NCBI RefSeq assembly: GCF_003946095.1
Contig: NZ_RHOD01000005.1
Span: 1 to 64,000, forward strand
Length of the DNA stretch: 64,000 nucleotides
Direction of reading: 5' to 3'
From: Levilactobacillus lindianensis
GTDB taxonomy: Bacteria; Bacillota; Bacilli; Lactobacillales; Lactobacillaceae
Made by a program: the position numbers and the translations under genes
The notes under the pieces: model-generated
The model's database searches: none
What the model was told of the DNA's origin: nothing
What the model saw: the letters and a program-made list of their open reading frames with translations, nothing else
Shown: positions 1 to 8,437 of the stretch, one piece after another
Layout of the letters: every line of letters begins with the position of its first letter
Numbering within the stretch: position 1 is the first letter of the stretch

Positions 1-36
1 ATACCGTGGTGAAGCCGCTTGAGTAAAGACGCTAAA

Positions 37-66
37 ATTATAGTATTTCATCTGTCAACTTGACAG
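37..66 (-). promoter_or_regulatory. possible minus-strand promoter with 15-nt palindrome
   Basis: A perfect inverted repeat CTGTCAA-C-TTGACAG occupies 52-66. On the minus strand it lies just upstream of a TATAAT box (37-42 on the plus strand reads ATTATA), so it would overlap the -35 and spacer of a promoter firing off the left edge of the window. The target gene is not visible, so the operator role is inference. Confidence 0.35.
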
Positions 67-112
67 GGACTAGTACACAATGGTCTTCGTGGGACTTTCG
101 TTAAATCAAGGT

Positions 113-1099
113 TTAATAGCTGTCACCATTCATGATGGAGCTCTTGACGATGACGTAGTCCACCGTTTGGATGTCGAGCAGGTTACGCCCACCGGCGTAA
201 GAGATGGAAGACTGCAGGTCTTCGTGCATGGCATTTAAGGTATTGGCAATGTCGCCACGGAAAGGCACCAGCATCTGCTTTCCCTCAACGTTACGGTAGG
301 CCCCTTTTTGCTTCTCGGAAGCGGATCCCCAGTATTGCTTGAAGGTCCGGCCGTCGATCGTTAGGAGACTACCAGGGGACTGTTCGTGGCCGGCGAGCAT
401 GGAACCAATCATCACCATGCTGGCACCGAAGCGCACGGATTTGGCAATGTCCCCGTTGTAGCGAATCCCGCCATCGGCGATGATTGGTTTACGGGCAGCC
501 TTGGCACAGAGACGTAAGGCTGCCAGTTGCCAGCCTCCAGTCCCAAAACCAGTCTTGAGCTTCGTGATGCAGGCTTTACCAGGACCAATCCCAACCTTAG
601 TGGCGTCCGCACCGGCATTCTCTAGTTCACGTACGGCTTCCGGCGTCCCCACATTACCAGCGATCAGGAAGGTCGTAGGCATAGTTGTCTTGATCTTCTT
701 GATCATTCGAATCACGGAGTCACTGTGACCGTGGGCAATGTCGATGGTGATGTATTCGGGAACCAGGTCGGCTTCCGCCAGTTCATCGATGAAGGCTTGT
801 TCATCAGGCTTAACGCCGACACTGATGGACGCAAAGAGTGATTTGGCATGCATCCGGGCAATGAATCCGCGCCGTTCTTCTGGCTGGAAGCGATGCATCA
901 CATAGAAATAATCGTTTTGGGCGAGCCAAACGGCTAAGGGTTCGTTAATGACCGTTTCCATGTTAGCAGGTACGACCGGAATCTTGAACCGGTGAGGCCC
1001 AAACTCAATACTGGTATCGGCTTCGGAACGGCTGTCAATGACACATTTGTTGGGAACGAGTTGAATATCTTCGTAGTCAAATACTTCGGTTGGGTGCAT
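113..1099 (-). CDS. guaC: GMP reductase (GuaC)
   Basis: NADPH-dependent GMP reductase, 328 residues, which deaminates GMP to IMP in cytosolic purine salvage. It is an IMPDH/GMPR-fold TIM barrel: the active-site loop [11 protein letters not shown] carries the catalytic Cys, and a phosphate-binding [11 protein letters not shown] segment follows. Length fits the type-2 bacterial enzyme. I chose the ATG at 1099 rather than a GTG three codons upstream, because AAGGAG sits 8 nt before the ATG and abuts the GTG. It starts 21 nt after purA ends, so the two form an operon. The pairing is logical: GuaC supplies IMP from GMP and PurA turns IMP into adenylosuccinate, moving guanine nucleotides to AMP together with PurB encoded divergently. 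Confidence 0.95.
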   Translation of the reverse strand: MHPTEVFDYEDIQLVPNKCVIDSRSEADTSIEFGPHRFKIPVVPANMETVINEPLAVWLAQNDYFYVMHRFQPEERRGFIARMHAKSLFASISVGVKPDEQAFIDELAEADLVPEYITIDIAHGHSDSVIRMIKKIKTTMPTTFLIAGNVGTPEAVRELENAGADATKVGIGPGKACITKLKTGFGTGGWQLAALRLCAKAARKPIIADGGIRYNGDIAKSVRFGASMVMIGSMLAGHEQSPGSLLTIDGRTFKQYWGSASEKQKGAYRNVEGKQMLVPFRGDIANTLNAMHEDLQSSISYAGGRNLLDIQTVDYVIVKSSIMNGDSY

Positions 1100-1120
1100 G
1101 GCAATCACTCCTTGATAAGG

Positions 1121-2407
1121 TTAGGCGTTCCAGATGGGCTGGAGCACGTTGGTTTGTTCACGATCAGGGCCAACGGACAGGGTGGCAATGTCGACGCCAA
1201 CGAGTTCGGCCAGGCGCTTCACGTAATTTTGTGCGTTAACTGGTAATTCTTCAACGGCCTTGCATTGCGTAATGTCTTCGGTCCAGCCGGGAAGTTCTTC
1301 ATAGATCGGTTCGCAAGCGTCGAGGGCCGTCAAACTTGCGGGGTAGTGGTAGATGGTTTCCTCATTTAGGTTGTAGGCCTTGCAGATCTTGACGGTCTTG
1401 AGACCGGTCAGAACATCGAGACAATTGAGAGATAGCGTAGTCAATCCAGAGACGCGCTTGGCGTGACGAAGAACCACACTGTCGAACCAACCGATTCGCC
1501 GTGGACGTTTCGTGACGGTTCCATATTCATGGCCGGTTTCTCTGATGGTGTCCCCAATTTCATCGAATAATTCGGTTGGGAATGGGCCGTCACCGACCCG
1601 AGACGTATAGGCCTTGCAGACACCAACGACGTGGTCAATCTTAGTTGGACCAACACCGGCACCGATGGTAACCCCACCGGCAACGGGGTTCGAAGACGTC
1701 ACGAAGGGGTAAGTCCCGTGGTCAATATCTAACATGACTCCTTGGGCCCCTTCAAACAGAACATTCTTCCCGGCATCGATGGCATCATTGACGACCACGG
1801 ATGTGTCGGTAACATGACTCTTAATTTGTTGGCCTAAGGCATAGTACTCGTTGAAGACGTCGTCAAAGTCGAGTGGTGCGACGTCATAGAGTTTTGTTAA
1901 GACGTTATTTTTTTCAATTAAGTTTTGGCGTAATTTATCGGCGAAAATGTCGTGATCCAATAAATCCGCGATACGAATTCCAATTCGTTCGGCCTTATCC
2001 ATGTAAGCTGGGCCGATTCCTTTATTTGTGGTGCCAATCTTGTTTTCCTTGGCCTTTTCTTGGGCCTGGTCTAACAAGATGTGGTAAGGCAGAATCACAT
2101 GGGCTCGATCGGAAATCCGTAAATTATCGGTCGAGACGCCATTTTCATGGAGGTACGTCAGCTCTTCAATCAGAGACTTCGGATTGACGACAACCCCGTT
2201 ACCAATGACGCTCAGCTTATCCGCGTAAAATATCCCTGAAGGAATCAAGCGTAACTTGAAGGTCTGACCATTAAAGACGATGGTATGACCGGCGTTGTCA
2301 CCACCCTGGTAGCGAGCAATGACATCAGCCTTCTCACTCAGAAAATCCGTGATCTTTCCTTTACCTTCATCGCCCCATTGACTACCAACTACTACTGTTG
2401 ATGACAT
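1121..2407 (-). CDS. purA: adenylosuccinate synthetase (PurA)
   Basis: Converts IMP and aspartate to adenylosuccinate with GTP hydrolysis, the first committed step to AMP. The 428-residue length is standard. The N-terminal [12 protein letters not shown]-loop-like motif, the DNAGHT segment, GIGPAY, and the C-terminal GPDREQT motif that lies near the guanine site are all intact. The ATG is preceded by a GAGGTG ribosome site about 8 nt upstream. First gene of the purA-guaC operon on the minus strand, divergent from purB. The intergenic region holds several CGAAC/GTTCG repeats resembling PurBoxes, so PurR-type control is likely. Confidence 0.97.
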   Translation of the reverse strand: MSSTVVVGSQWGDEGKGKITDFLSEKADVIARYQGGDNAGHTIVFNGQTFKLRLIPSGIFYADKLSVIGNGVVVNPKSLIEELTYLHENGVSTDNLRISDRAHVILPYHILLDQAQEKAKENKIGTTNKGIGPAYMDKAERIGIRIADLLDHDIFADKLRQNLIEKNNVLTKLYDVAPLDFDDVFNEYYALGQQIKSHVTDTSVVVNDAIDAGKNVLFEGAQGVMLDIDHGTYPFVTSSNPVAGGVTIGAGVGPTKIDHVVGVCKAYTSRVGDGPFPTELFDEIGDTIRETGHEYGTVTKRPRRIGWFDSVVLRHAKRVSGLTTLSLNCLDVLTGLKTVKICKAYNLNEETIYHYPASLTALDACEPIYEELPGWTEDITQCKAVEELPVNAQNYVKRLAELVGVDIATLSVGPDREQTNVLQPIWNA

Positions 2408-2437
2408 AACAACACCTCATCGCTTTATTTTACTGAG

Positions 2438-2473
2438 CCGAACGCCCAGCAAGATTCAGTGTATCAAGTTCGG
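2438..2473. promoter_or_regulatory. putative PurBox pair 1 (purA side)
   Basis: CCGAAC at 2438-2443 faces GTTCGG at 2468-2473 with 24 nt between. In Bacillus PurR sites, CCGAAC and GTTCGG half-sites face each other with about 22-23 nt between them. The right half has the AT-rich flank expected (AAGTTCGGATTTAAA); the left flank is GC-rich and poor. It lies in the purA leader or promoter region. PurR binding is inference. Confidence 0.45.
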
Positions 2474-2493
2474 ATTTAAAAATCAAGTGAAAT

Positions 2494-2530
2494 GCGAACT
2501 ATTTTTAAATAAATAGTGATGAAAGTTCTG
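2494..2530. promoter_or_regulatory. putative PurBox pair 2
   Basis: GCGAAC (2494-2499, context AAATGCGAACTATTT) faces GTTCTG (2525-2530) across 25 nt, the same head-to-head geometry as the pair at 2438-2473, with AT-rich flanks. It is centrally placed between the divergent purA and purB starts and could serve both. Confidence 0.4.
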
Positions 2531-2591
2531 AATATTCAGTTAGGAAACGAATTATCCCCTTAAATAATAGCTAAAAGGTGGCTAAATTGGG

Positions 2592-2649
2592 ACGAACTAT
2601 GATATGATAGCTAGCGGAGTAATTCGCTAACTATAAAATAAATGTTCGT
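2592..2649. promoter_or_regulatory. PurBox-like half-sites next to the purB promoter
   Basis: ACGAAC (2592-2597) and GTTCGT (2644-2649, flanked by AATAAAT and CTTTT) face each other across 46 nt, about twice the normal gap. A -10-like TATGAT overlaps the left site at 2598-2603 (or 2603-2608). The sites could mediate PurR control of purB. Confidence 0.35.
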
Positions 2650-2682
2650 CTTTTAATTCTTTTCTGATATAGGAGGAAGCGC

Positions 2683-3978
2683 ATGTTAGAACGTTATACC
2701 CGCCCGGAAATGGGTCAAATTTGGTCATTAGAGAATCAGTATCAGTCCTGGTTGGCCGTTGAAGTTGCCATTGATGAAGCCTGGGCTCAGGTCGGTGAGG
2801 TGCCAGTCGCCGACGCCCAGAAGATTCGGGAACACGCGACGTTTGATGTCGATCGGATCGCTGAAATTGAAGCCGTGACCCACCATGATATGGTTGCCTT
2901 CACCCGCAACGTCTCCGAGTCACTCGGGGCTGAACGTAAGTGGATTCACTTTGGGGTTACGAGTACCGATGTCGTGGATACAGCCCAAGGCGTGCGGTTA
3001 AAGCAGGCTAATGTGCAAATTCGGCAGAGCTTGATGACGCTGATTGAAACATTGGGTAACCTGGCGCGCCAGTATAAGGATACGGTCATGATTGGCCGGA
3101 CTCACGGGGTTCAAGCCGAACCGACGACTTTTGGTTTGAAAGTTGCCCGTTTCTATGCGGAGATGCAACGTAATCTAGACCGCTTTGACCGGGTAGCCGC
3201 CGGTGTCGAGACCGGTAAGATTAGTGGGGCCGTGGGGACGTTTGCCAACGTGCCACCAGAGGTTGAGGCTTTTGTGTGTGATCAGCTAGGCTTGACACCA
3301 CAGCCAATCGCTAGTCAGGTGCTCCCACGGGATCTCCACGCCGATTACGTGGCCACCCTGGCTCTGATTGGCACGAGTGTGGAGAACATTGCGACGGAGA
3401 TTCGGGGTCTCCAACGTTCGGAGATCCATGAAGTTGAGGAACATTTCAATCCCGGCCAAAAGGGCTCATCAGCGATGCCTCACAAACGGAATCCGATCGG
3501 TTCTGAAAATGTGACGGGGCTAGCCCGGGTCCTGCGGGGCACTATGGTGACGGCCTATGAAGATGTCAGTCTGTGGCATGAACGGGACATCTCGCATTCT
3601 TCTGCCGAACGGATGATTTTACCAGAAAGCACGACGTTATTGGACTACATGTTGCACCGGATCAATCGTATTTTGACCAATCTGGACGTTTTCCCAGAGA
3701 CGATGCTGGCCAACATGAACCGGACCTATGGTCTGATCTATAGTCAACGACTGTTATTAAAGTTGATTGAATCCGGTTTGAGTCGCGAGGCAGCTTACGA
3801 CTTGGTTCAGCCCTTAACCGCTCAGGCTTGGGACCAACAAGTTCAGTTCCGACCACTGGTTGAGGCCAACGCGACCATTACCGCTCGGCTGACACCGGAC
3901 CAGATTGCCGATGCCTTTGACTACCATTATCACTTGCGCCGAATTGATTTGATTTTTAAACGACTGGGTTTAGACTAA
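2683..3978 (+). CDS. purB: adenylosuccinate lyase (PurB)
   Basis: Fumarase/aspartase-superfamily lyase, 431 residues, cleaving SAICAR and adenylosuccinate in purine synthesis. The signature GSSAMPHKRNPIGSEN loop, carrying the catalytic serine, lies near residue 263. TSTD and RTHGVQAEPTTFG, with the catalytic His, lie upstream. AGGAGG is positioned 7 nt before the ATG. It stands alone on the plus strand, divergent from purA-guaC with PurBox-like repeats between, and ends in a strong terminator shared with the convergent gene downstream. No anomaly seen. Confidence 0.97.
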   Translation: MLERYTRPEMGQIWSLENQYQSWLAVEVAIDEAWAQVGEVPVADAQKIREHATFDVDRIAEIEAVTHHDMVAFTRNVSESLGAERKWIHFGVTSTDVVDTAQGVRLKQANVQIRQSLMTLIETLGNLARQYKDTVMIGRTHGVQAEPTTFGLKVARFYAEMQRNLDRFDRVAAGVETGKISGAVGTFANVPPEVEAFVCDQLGLTPQPIASQVLPRDLHADYVATLALIGTSVENIATEIRGLQRSEIHEVEEHFNPGQKGSSAMPHKRNPIGSENVTGLARVLRGTMVTAYEDVSLWHERDISHSSAERMILPESTTLLDYMLHRINRILTNLDVFPETMLANMNRTYGLIYSQRLLLKLIESGLSREAAYDLVQPLTAQAWDQQVQFRPLVEANATITARLTPDQIADAFDYHYHLRRIDLIFKRLGLD

Positions 3979-3990
3979 GTCCGAGATTAC

Positions 3991-4043
3991 GAAGGGTAAA
4001 CAAAAAACGAACCCCTTAGGAGTTCGTTTTTTGTTTACCCTTC
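3991..4043. terminator. bidirectional terminator between purB and the convergent gene
   Basis: A 22-bp perfect inverted repeat runs from GAAGGGTAAACAAAAAACG to its complement, around a 9-nt loop, with A/T runs inside the stem. It overlaps the last codons and stop of the minus-strand secreted-protein gene, so it serves both convergent genes. Confidence 0.85.
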
Positions 4044-4868
4044 ATAGGCTTGAACCGTGACCTTCTTCTGACCTGAGAGTAAATGGAAGATATAAACGAT
4101 CTTGCCGTTCTTTTTGATGACCTTGCCATGTTTCGTTTTCTTCGTATAGTAGCCAGCCCGTGCCCAGGTTTTCTTGGCCTTAGGAGCTTTGATTGTGGCT
4201 TTAAAGGTCCCACGTTGATTTAAGCGAGCGAACTTGTAACCTTTATAAGTGGTAATCCGTGCCCATTTGGCGTGATGTTTCTTGGCATTGGCGTGATTGT
4301 GAATGGCAACGGTCCCTGTGACCTTCACTGCCTGATTGGACTTGGTTTTCGTCGAGGTCAGCTTAGAAACCTTGTAAGCATAGGCGGCTTGTTTTACTTT
4401 GAAGGCTTTGACCGCTTGATTGACCTCGGGGGACACCGCAGCCGAGACTTGCGCCGCGGTGGCGGCATTCTTCAAGGCCGCTTTGGACTTCGACCGGTCG
4501 ATAGCGTTTGAACCGTTGACATAGTCGTTGCGGATAATTTTAAATTTTACGCCGGTGTAGCGCTTGACGGTGGCCATCATGGCAATCAGGGCCGCTCGCG
4601 GTGACTTGGTCTTGGCGTAGGTATTGTTGTAAGCCACGTCTGCCTTGACAATAATGGCTTTCGCTACCTTATTGCTGAAGGTGGCATATAGCCAGGCCGC
4701 CATGCCGACTTCAACATCGGCATTGGCCCAGTGTTTGATTTTGACGGTCACGACCTTGGTGGCTGCCTGCGCCGTGACGGGGTGGTTAATAGCGGGGATG
4801 GCTGGTGCGATGATACCAAATCCCAAGATGGCGATTAGGGTGAGAGTGGTGGCTTTTAACTTATTCAT
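4035..4868 (-). CDS. secreted lysine-rich protein of unknown function
   Basis: A 277-residue protein I do not recognise. It begins with a typical Sec signal peptide (basic MNKLK start, hydrophobic core to about residue 28, then an Ala-rich region with a probable cut after TAQAA near 35). The mature part is strongly basic with many Lys, Ala, Thr and Tyr residues and no visible catalytic motif. The C-terminal 90 residues (KWARITTYKGYKFARLNQ, then KKTWARAGYYTK) contain two loosely repeated W-A-R/Y-K blocks, resembling the lysine-rich wall-binding modules of lactobacillus surface proteins. A wall-associated role is inferred from composition only. AGAGGCG precedes the ATG. It is monocistronic, converging on purB. 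Confidence 0.75.
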   Translation of the reverse strand: MNKLKATTLTLIAILGFGIIAPAIPAINHPVTAQAATKVVTVKIKHWANADVEVGMAAWLYATFSNKVAKAIIVKADVAYNNTYAKTKSPRAALIAMMATVKRYTGVKFKIIRNDYVNGSNAIDRSKSKAALKNAATAAQVSAAVSPEVNQAVKAFKVKQAAYAYKVSKLTSTKTKSNQAVKVTGTVAIHNHANAKKHHAKWARITTYKGYKFARLNQRGTFKATIKAPKAKKTWARAGYYTKKTKHGKVIKKNGKIVYIFHLLSGQKKVTVQAYEG

Positions 4869-5254
4869 GGGGAACGCCTCTTATCTCGGCTCATCCAACG
4901 CGGAGGACCGTTAATTAGTTTCGTCTAATAACGATTTACTCGACTGATAAGTTAAGTATACCACCCGACCCACGCAAAAACCGCCACACCTTCCGAAAAG
5001 AAGGATGTGGCGGTTTTTATTGAGGAGTGAGGTCACTTAGGGGGAGTGACACTCAGTTAGAGGAGTGGCTAGGCTTGAGGGAACCTAACCAATGATCGGA
5101 TTCTCTTTGGGGAAGAGAATCTGTAAGGGATTGGATATAGAATTTGACTAGTAACAGCTCTTGGCTAATTACTATGATGATAACTATACCCGGACTTTGT
5201 GACGAGAAAAGGGGGCAGACTGTGATGACTTTTTGATCATTTGTTAAAGGAAGT
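4869..5254. other. intergenic region, 386 bp
   Basis: Holds the promoter side of the secreted-protein gene and, at 4976-5020, a hairpin terminator. An apparent minus-strand ORF at 5053-5289 overlaps the end of the hydrolase gene and has no family resemblance, so I treat the rest as non-coding. Confidence 0.5.
4976..5020. terminator. terminator hairpin
   Basis: CCGCCACACCTTC and GAAGGATGTGGCGG form a 13-bp stem around a short A-rich loop, with T5 on the plus side and a matching A5 on the left, so it can act in either direction. It lies about 235 nt downstream of the minus-strand hydrolase, the likely user. Confidence 0.75.
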
Positions 5255-6214
5255 CTAAACCTGTGAATTTTCTTCGACGGGGTCGTCAAAGTAGGTCTTT
5301 AAGAACTCCGTCACGTGGGCGCGGTAGCGACTTGGGTTGATCCAGAAGCTCTCGGCATGCGAGGCGTTGCGGACGATCCAGAGTTGCTTGGGCGCGTGGG
5401 TGGCGGCGTAGTTCTCATAGGCCATGCCTACCGGCACATAGACGTCCTTTTCTCCGTGGATAAAGAGAATCGGGCGCTTGTTCTTCTTCAGCTGTTCGGT
5501 AGCCGTGACGTCGCCGAGGTAGTAGCCGAGCCGGCGCTTAGAGATCGTGCTGACCAGGGGCTCGAGCGGATACTTTTGTAAATGAAATTGGCGTTTGAGC
5601 AGGTAGGTCAATTCCGCTTCAATGCTGGAGTAGCCGCAGTCGGCGATAATCGCCTTGACCTGAGATGGCAGGCTTTCACCGGAGAGCATCTCCATTGTGG
5701 CCCCACCCATGCTGACGCCGAAGAGGAGAATCTTAACGTTGGTGTTGGCACGGTCGATGACCTGTTGAATCCATTGGAGATAATCCAAGCGGTCGAGCCA
5801 GCCGAAACTGATGTACTTACCGGCACTCTCCCCGTGACCGCGGTCGTCGGGTAAGAGGACATTAAAGCCTAGCTGGTGGTACATCTGAGCGAAGTTCGCC
5901 ATGGTTTCTCCATTTCCCTTATAGCCGTGGGAGATGATAACGGTCTTGTGGCTCGGCGTTTCCGCGGGGATGTATTCGGCCACCATTCTATTTTTAGGAT
6001 CGTGTTCGTGGAGATACCACTTTTCCTTCTTAACCTGCTTAAACCAGTCGACGTAGGCGTAGTAGGCATCCGCGTACTTTTGCTTGTCGGCGGAGGTTTC
6101 GGGAACGTAATTGACCCGTTTGAAGGCAAAATTAAACAGGCGTTCACTGGCGACTAAAGAGGTTGCGGCCAATCCGACTAGGGGAAGTGCCCAAGTCAAT
6201 GTTTTCTTTTTCAT
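5255..6214 (-). CDS. membrane-anchored alpha/beta hydrolase
   Basis: A 319-residue alpha/beta hydrolase of the lysophospholipase/peptidase S9-like type. Residues 1-25 form a signal-anchor (MKKKTLTWALPLVGLAATSL), so the enzyme is probably tethered at the outer face of the membrane. HGYKGNG forms the oxyanion turn, FGVSMGG is the nucleophile elbow with catalytic Ser, HGEKDVYVP carries the acid Asp and NASHAES the His. Substrate cannot be read from the sequence. ATG with AAAGGA upstream. The next gene on the same strand, the tyrosine phosphatase, ends 73 nt upstream with its own terminator, so the two are probably separate units. Confidence 0.85.
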   Translation of the reverse strand: MKKKTLTWALPLVGLAATSLVASERLFNFAFKRVNYVPETSADKQKYADAYYAYVDWFKQVKKEKWYLHEHDPKNRMVAEYIPAETPSHKTVIISHGYKGNGETMANFAQMYHQLGFNVLLPDDRGHGESAGKYISFGWLDRLDYLQWIQQVIDRANTNVKILLFGVSMGGATMEMLSGESLPSQVKAIIADCGYSSIEAELTYLLKRQFHLQKYPLEPLVSTISKRRLGYYLGDVTATEQLKKNKRPILFIHGEKDVYVPVGMAYENYAATHAPKQLWIVRNASHAESFWINPSRYRAHVTEFLKTYFDDPVEENSQV

Positions 6215-6242
6215 CTAATCAGGTCCTTTCTGGCGAGGGGGT

Positions 6243-6279
6243 TAAAAAACCAGACTACCCGTAACTGCGGTTAGCCTGG
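6243..6279 (-). terminator. terminator of the tyrosine phosphatase gene
   Basis: On the minus strand CCAGGCTAACCG and CGGGTAGTCTGG pair around a 6-nt loop and are followed by T6. It lies just after the phosphatase stop. Confidence 0.75.
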
Positions 6280-6286
6280 CGCTCGT

Positions 6287-7081
6287 TTAGTCTAAATAGA
6301 GTTTCTTCAAATCCTTGATATCTCCGTTGGAAACATTGAGGACATCGTGCAAGTAGTCTTGCGTTCCACCATACTGGGTGTTAATAATCTTCATGGCGGC
6401 ATCGAAGTAGTCGGCATGCACCGTGTACAGGGCGCGCATGTTCGTGACGAAGGTCTCGTTTAAGCCTTGGGCCTTGGCCTCGGCAGCCTGACGGTCCACG
6501 CGAGGAGCGACAGCCCGATTGGTTAACAGGTAGTCTTGACGAATGACCTGAGGATCAACGCCTAAGGCACTCATCGCAAAGAAGGCACCGATCCCGGTGC
6601 GGTCCTTACCGGCCGTACAGTGGAAGAGGACAGCCTGGTCGGTGTGATCGTTTGCCAGTAGCGTGGCAAAGAAGTCGTGATAGGCATCTTGGGCAGTTTG
6701 CAAGGTAATCATCTGGCGGTAAACATCTAACATGTGTGTGTGACCAGCCTGATCGTTTTTGGAAAAGCGGGCCGCCAATTCTTCCTGACTAGCGGAAGCG
6801 TCGGTCTCGTCATCGGCTGGAAAGACTGGCAAGAAACGATAGGTGACGCCAGCCGGGACCTTATCGGGTGCCTGGCGTTGCTCATCCTTGGAACGAAAAT
6901 CAACGTCGGTAATGACCCCATAGTCACTGAGGTGCTGTTGGTCAGCGGGGGTGAGATCCGCTAAGCCGGCGGTTCGAACTAATTTATGCCATTTAACGGT
7001 GTGCCCATCAATCGTGGGGTACCCTCCCAATTCGCGGAAGTTAATCCCTCCGGTCACATCCAGCATTCGATTATTTGTCAT
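6287..7081 (-). CDS. tyrosine-protein phosphatase (Y_phosphatase3 type)
   Basis: 264-residue protein phosphatase of the atypical dual-specificity or PTP-like family. The N-terminal INFRELGGYPT motif is the family hallmark, and the P-loop HCTAGKDRTG carries the catalytic Cys and Arg. Such enzymes in Gram-positive bacteria dephosphorylate phosphotyrosine or phosphoinositides; the physiological target is unknown. The start is the ATG at 7081: GGGTGG lies upstream, and that Shine-Dalgarno sequence falls inside a longer reading frame opened by an upstream TTG. A copy of the structured element at 7243-7430 lies about 160 nt upstream in the same orientation, so it could be part of the leader or a separate RNA. 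Confidence 0.9.
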   Translation of the reverse strand: MTNNRMLDVTGGINFRELGGYPTIDGHTVKWHKLVRTAGLADLTPADQQHLSDYGVITDVDFRSKDEQRQAPDKVPAGVTYRFLPVFPADDETDASASQEELAARFSKNDQAGHTHMLDVYRQMITLQTAQDAYHDFFATLLANDHTDQAVLFHCTAGKDRTGIGAFFAMSALGVDPQVIRQDYLLTNRAVAPRVDRQAAEAKAQGLNETFVTNMRALYTVHADYFDAAMKIINTQYGGTQDYLHDVLNVSNGDIKDLKKLYLD

Positions 7082-7242
7082 GTGTTCCCACCCTTTCAAA
7101 TATTGTTTGTTACCCGTCCTATTCTACCGGTTTTTCAAGAAATTACCTAGTAATTGATTCTGGGGGAGGCACTTTGACCCCAAACGCTGTATACTGACAC
7201 TATGAGTTCAGATAAATTTTGCTGTAATGGGGCTGAGAAATT

Positions 7243-7430
7243 GGATCGCCTCCAGCGGTCGTGGGGTGTCATCCTATGAGGCACGCCTGAAGCCAAAGGG
7301 CGGTCTTCGGGCTCAGCTTCAAGCCCCACAAGGGGCGTGGGTCTTAAAACTGGCCTATGCTGTAAGACCGGATAAGTCGCCGGCCTAACAGCATCGACAC
7401 AGGATGGCGTCTGCTGGCCGCAGGCGCTCC
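7243..7430 (-). ncRNA. candidate structured RNA element, copy A (about 188 nt)
   Basis: No plausible protein is encoded here. Read on the minus strand, a terminal stem (GGAGCGCCT with AGGCGATCC, then CCAGC/GCTGG, then CATCCT/AGGATG) encloses three hairpins. Hairpin III at 7357-7394 pairs ATGCTGT with ACAGCAT and CCGG with CCGG. Hairpin II at 7314-7352 pairs CAGTTTTAAG with CTTGAAGCTG, then CCCAC with GTGGG. Hairpin I is at 7285-7312. A second copy at 39218-39403 keeps the layout with compensatory changes. Across both copies, G-U pairs favour the minus strand about five to one. I do not recognise the class. It sits between divergent genes. Confidence 0.7.
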
Positions 7431-7498
7431 CAAGTACTAGCAATGCATACAAGAGAGTTTTGAGAATTAATGAAGGGTTAAAGATAAGGGTGATAGTC

Positions 7499-8386
7499 GT
7501 GAGTTTGCGTGGGAAATGGCTACTCTTCAAAACCAAGCATAGTCAACTCAAGCAACAGATGCAGCAGGCATTTTTACAGCCTAGCCGGCGCAACCAAGCC
7601 GTTGTTCCCCAAAAATTTCCGGCTAATATTGTAACCAAGGAGCGGACCCTCTTCGGTGGCCGTCTCTTAACTGCGGGTTCCGGGGCGCCCCAGCCACAAC
7701 ACATCCTGTTATTTCATGGCGGGGCGTATACAATGCAGGGAACCAAGAGCCATCGGCAAATGATGGTGTCTTTAATTGAACAAGCTAACGTTCGGATAAC
7801 CTATGTGGACTATCCCTTGGTGCCAGAAGCCACAGTTGAGGAAACCGTGGTGTTTGTCATGAATGTTTATAGCTACTTGTTGGCACAATATCCAGATGAC
7901 GAGTTCTTCCTAATGGGAGATTCTGCTGGGGGTGGACTGGCGTTAACGCTACTGCAGCAGCTGGCGTTACGCCAAGATCCAATGCCAGTGGGGACGATTT
8001 TAATCTCGCCGTGGACTGACTTAAGTATGATGAATCCCGATCTGACGGCCGCCGCCAAGCATGATCCCTTCCTAACTCTGGAAACCTTGAAACGCATTGG
8101 TTACGAGTATGCAGGAGCGTATCCTGTCACGGATCCCTTGGTTAGCCCAATCTATGGGAACTTCGATCACTTAGGAAAACTCAAGTTGTACTTTGGGACC
8201 AATGAACTCTTGCAGGCCGACGATGAGCGACTCTTACAGAAGCTCTCGGCTGCGGAAGGGACACCGTTTACCGCCCACGTCATGGCGTCCATGCTTCATG
8301 ACTATATTCTCTGGCCGCATCTGCCGGAAACCAAGCAGACACTAAAAGAGATCAAGCAGTTCGTGTTAACAGGAAAATTAAATTAA
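7499..8386 (+). CDS. alpha/beta hydrolase, hormone-sensitive lipase-like
   Basis: A 295-residue cytosolic carboxylesterase of the HSL/family IV type. FHGGAYTMQ is the oxyanion-hole HGG motif, GDSAGGG the nucleophile elbow, a TDPLVSP segment carries the acid Asp, and MLHDYILWP the catalytic His. No signal peptide. I place the start at GTG 7499, with AAGGG 9-13 nt upstream; a TTG 39 nt earlier would add 13 residues without a good ribosome site. The substrate is probably a short acyl ester, as in relatives. It is monocistronic, with a strong terminator directly after it. The structured element at 7243-7430 lies in its upstream region but probably in opposite orientation. Confidence 0.85.
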   Translation: MSLRGKWLLFKTKHSQLKQQMQQAFLQPSRRNQAVVPQKFPANIVTKERTLFGGRLLTAGSGAPQPQHILLFHGGAYTMQGTKSHRQMMVSLIEQANVRITYVDYPLVPEATVEETVVFVMNVYSYLLAQYPDDEFFLMGDSAGGGLALTLLQQLALRQDPMPVGTILISPWTDLSMMNPDLTAAAKHDPFLTLETLKRIGYEYAGAYPVTDPLVSPIYGNFDHLGKLKLYFGTNELLQADDERLLQKLSAAEGTPFTAHVMASMLHDYILWPHLPETKQTLKEIKQFVLTGKLN

Positions 8387-8395
8387 GACTAATAA

Positions 8396-8426
8396 AGCCA
8401 TCCGGAAAATCCGGATGGCTTTTTCA
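8396..8426 (+). terminator. terminator after the esterase
   Basis: AGCCATCCGG and CCGGATGGCT form a perfect 10-bp stem with an AAAAT loop followed by T5. The convergent YczE-like gene ends 12 nt further on and may share it. Confidence 0.85.
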
Positions 8427-8437
8427 ATCAAATTAGT

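Noticed and set aside
5053-5289. 78-codon ORF downstream of the alpha/beta hydrolase
   Set aside because: Overlaps the hydrolase C-terminus, lacks a ribosome site and resembles nothing; it lies between the gene and its probable terminator.
7147-7536. 129-codon minus-strand ORF over the gap upstream of the esterase
   Set aside because: It runs through the structured element, has no ribosome site, and its low-complexity Pro/Arg-rich translation is the product of GC-rich stems. The compensatory changes between copies preserve base pairing, not codons.
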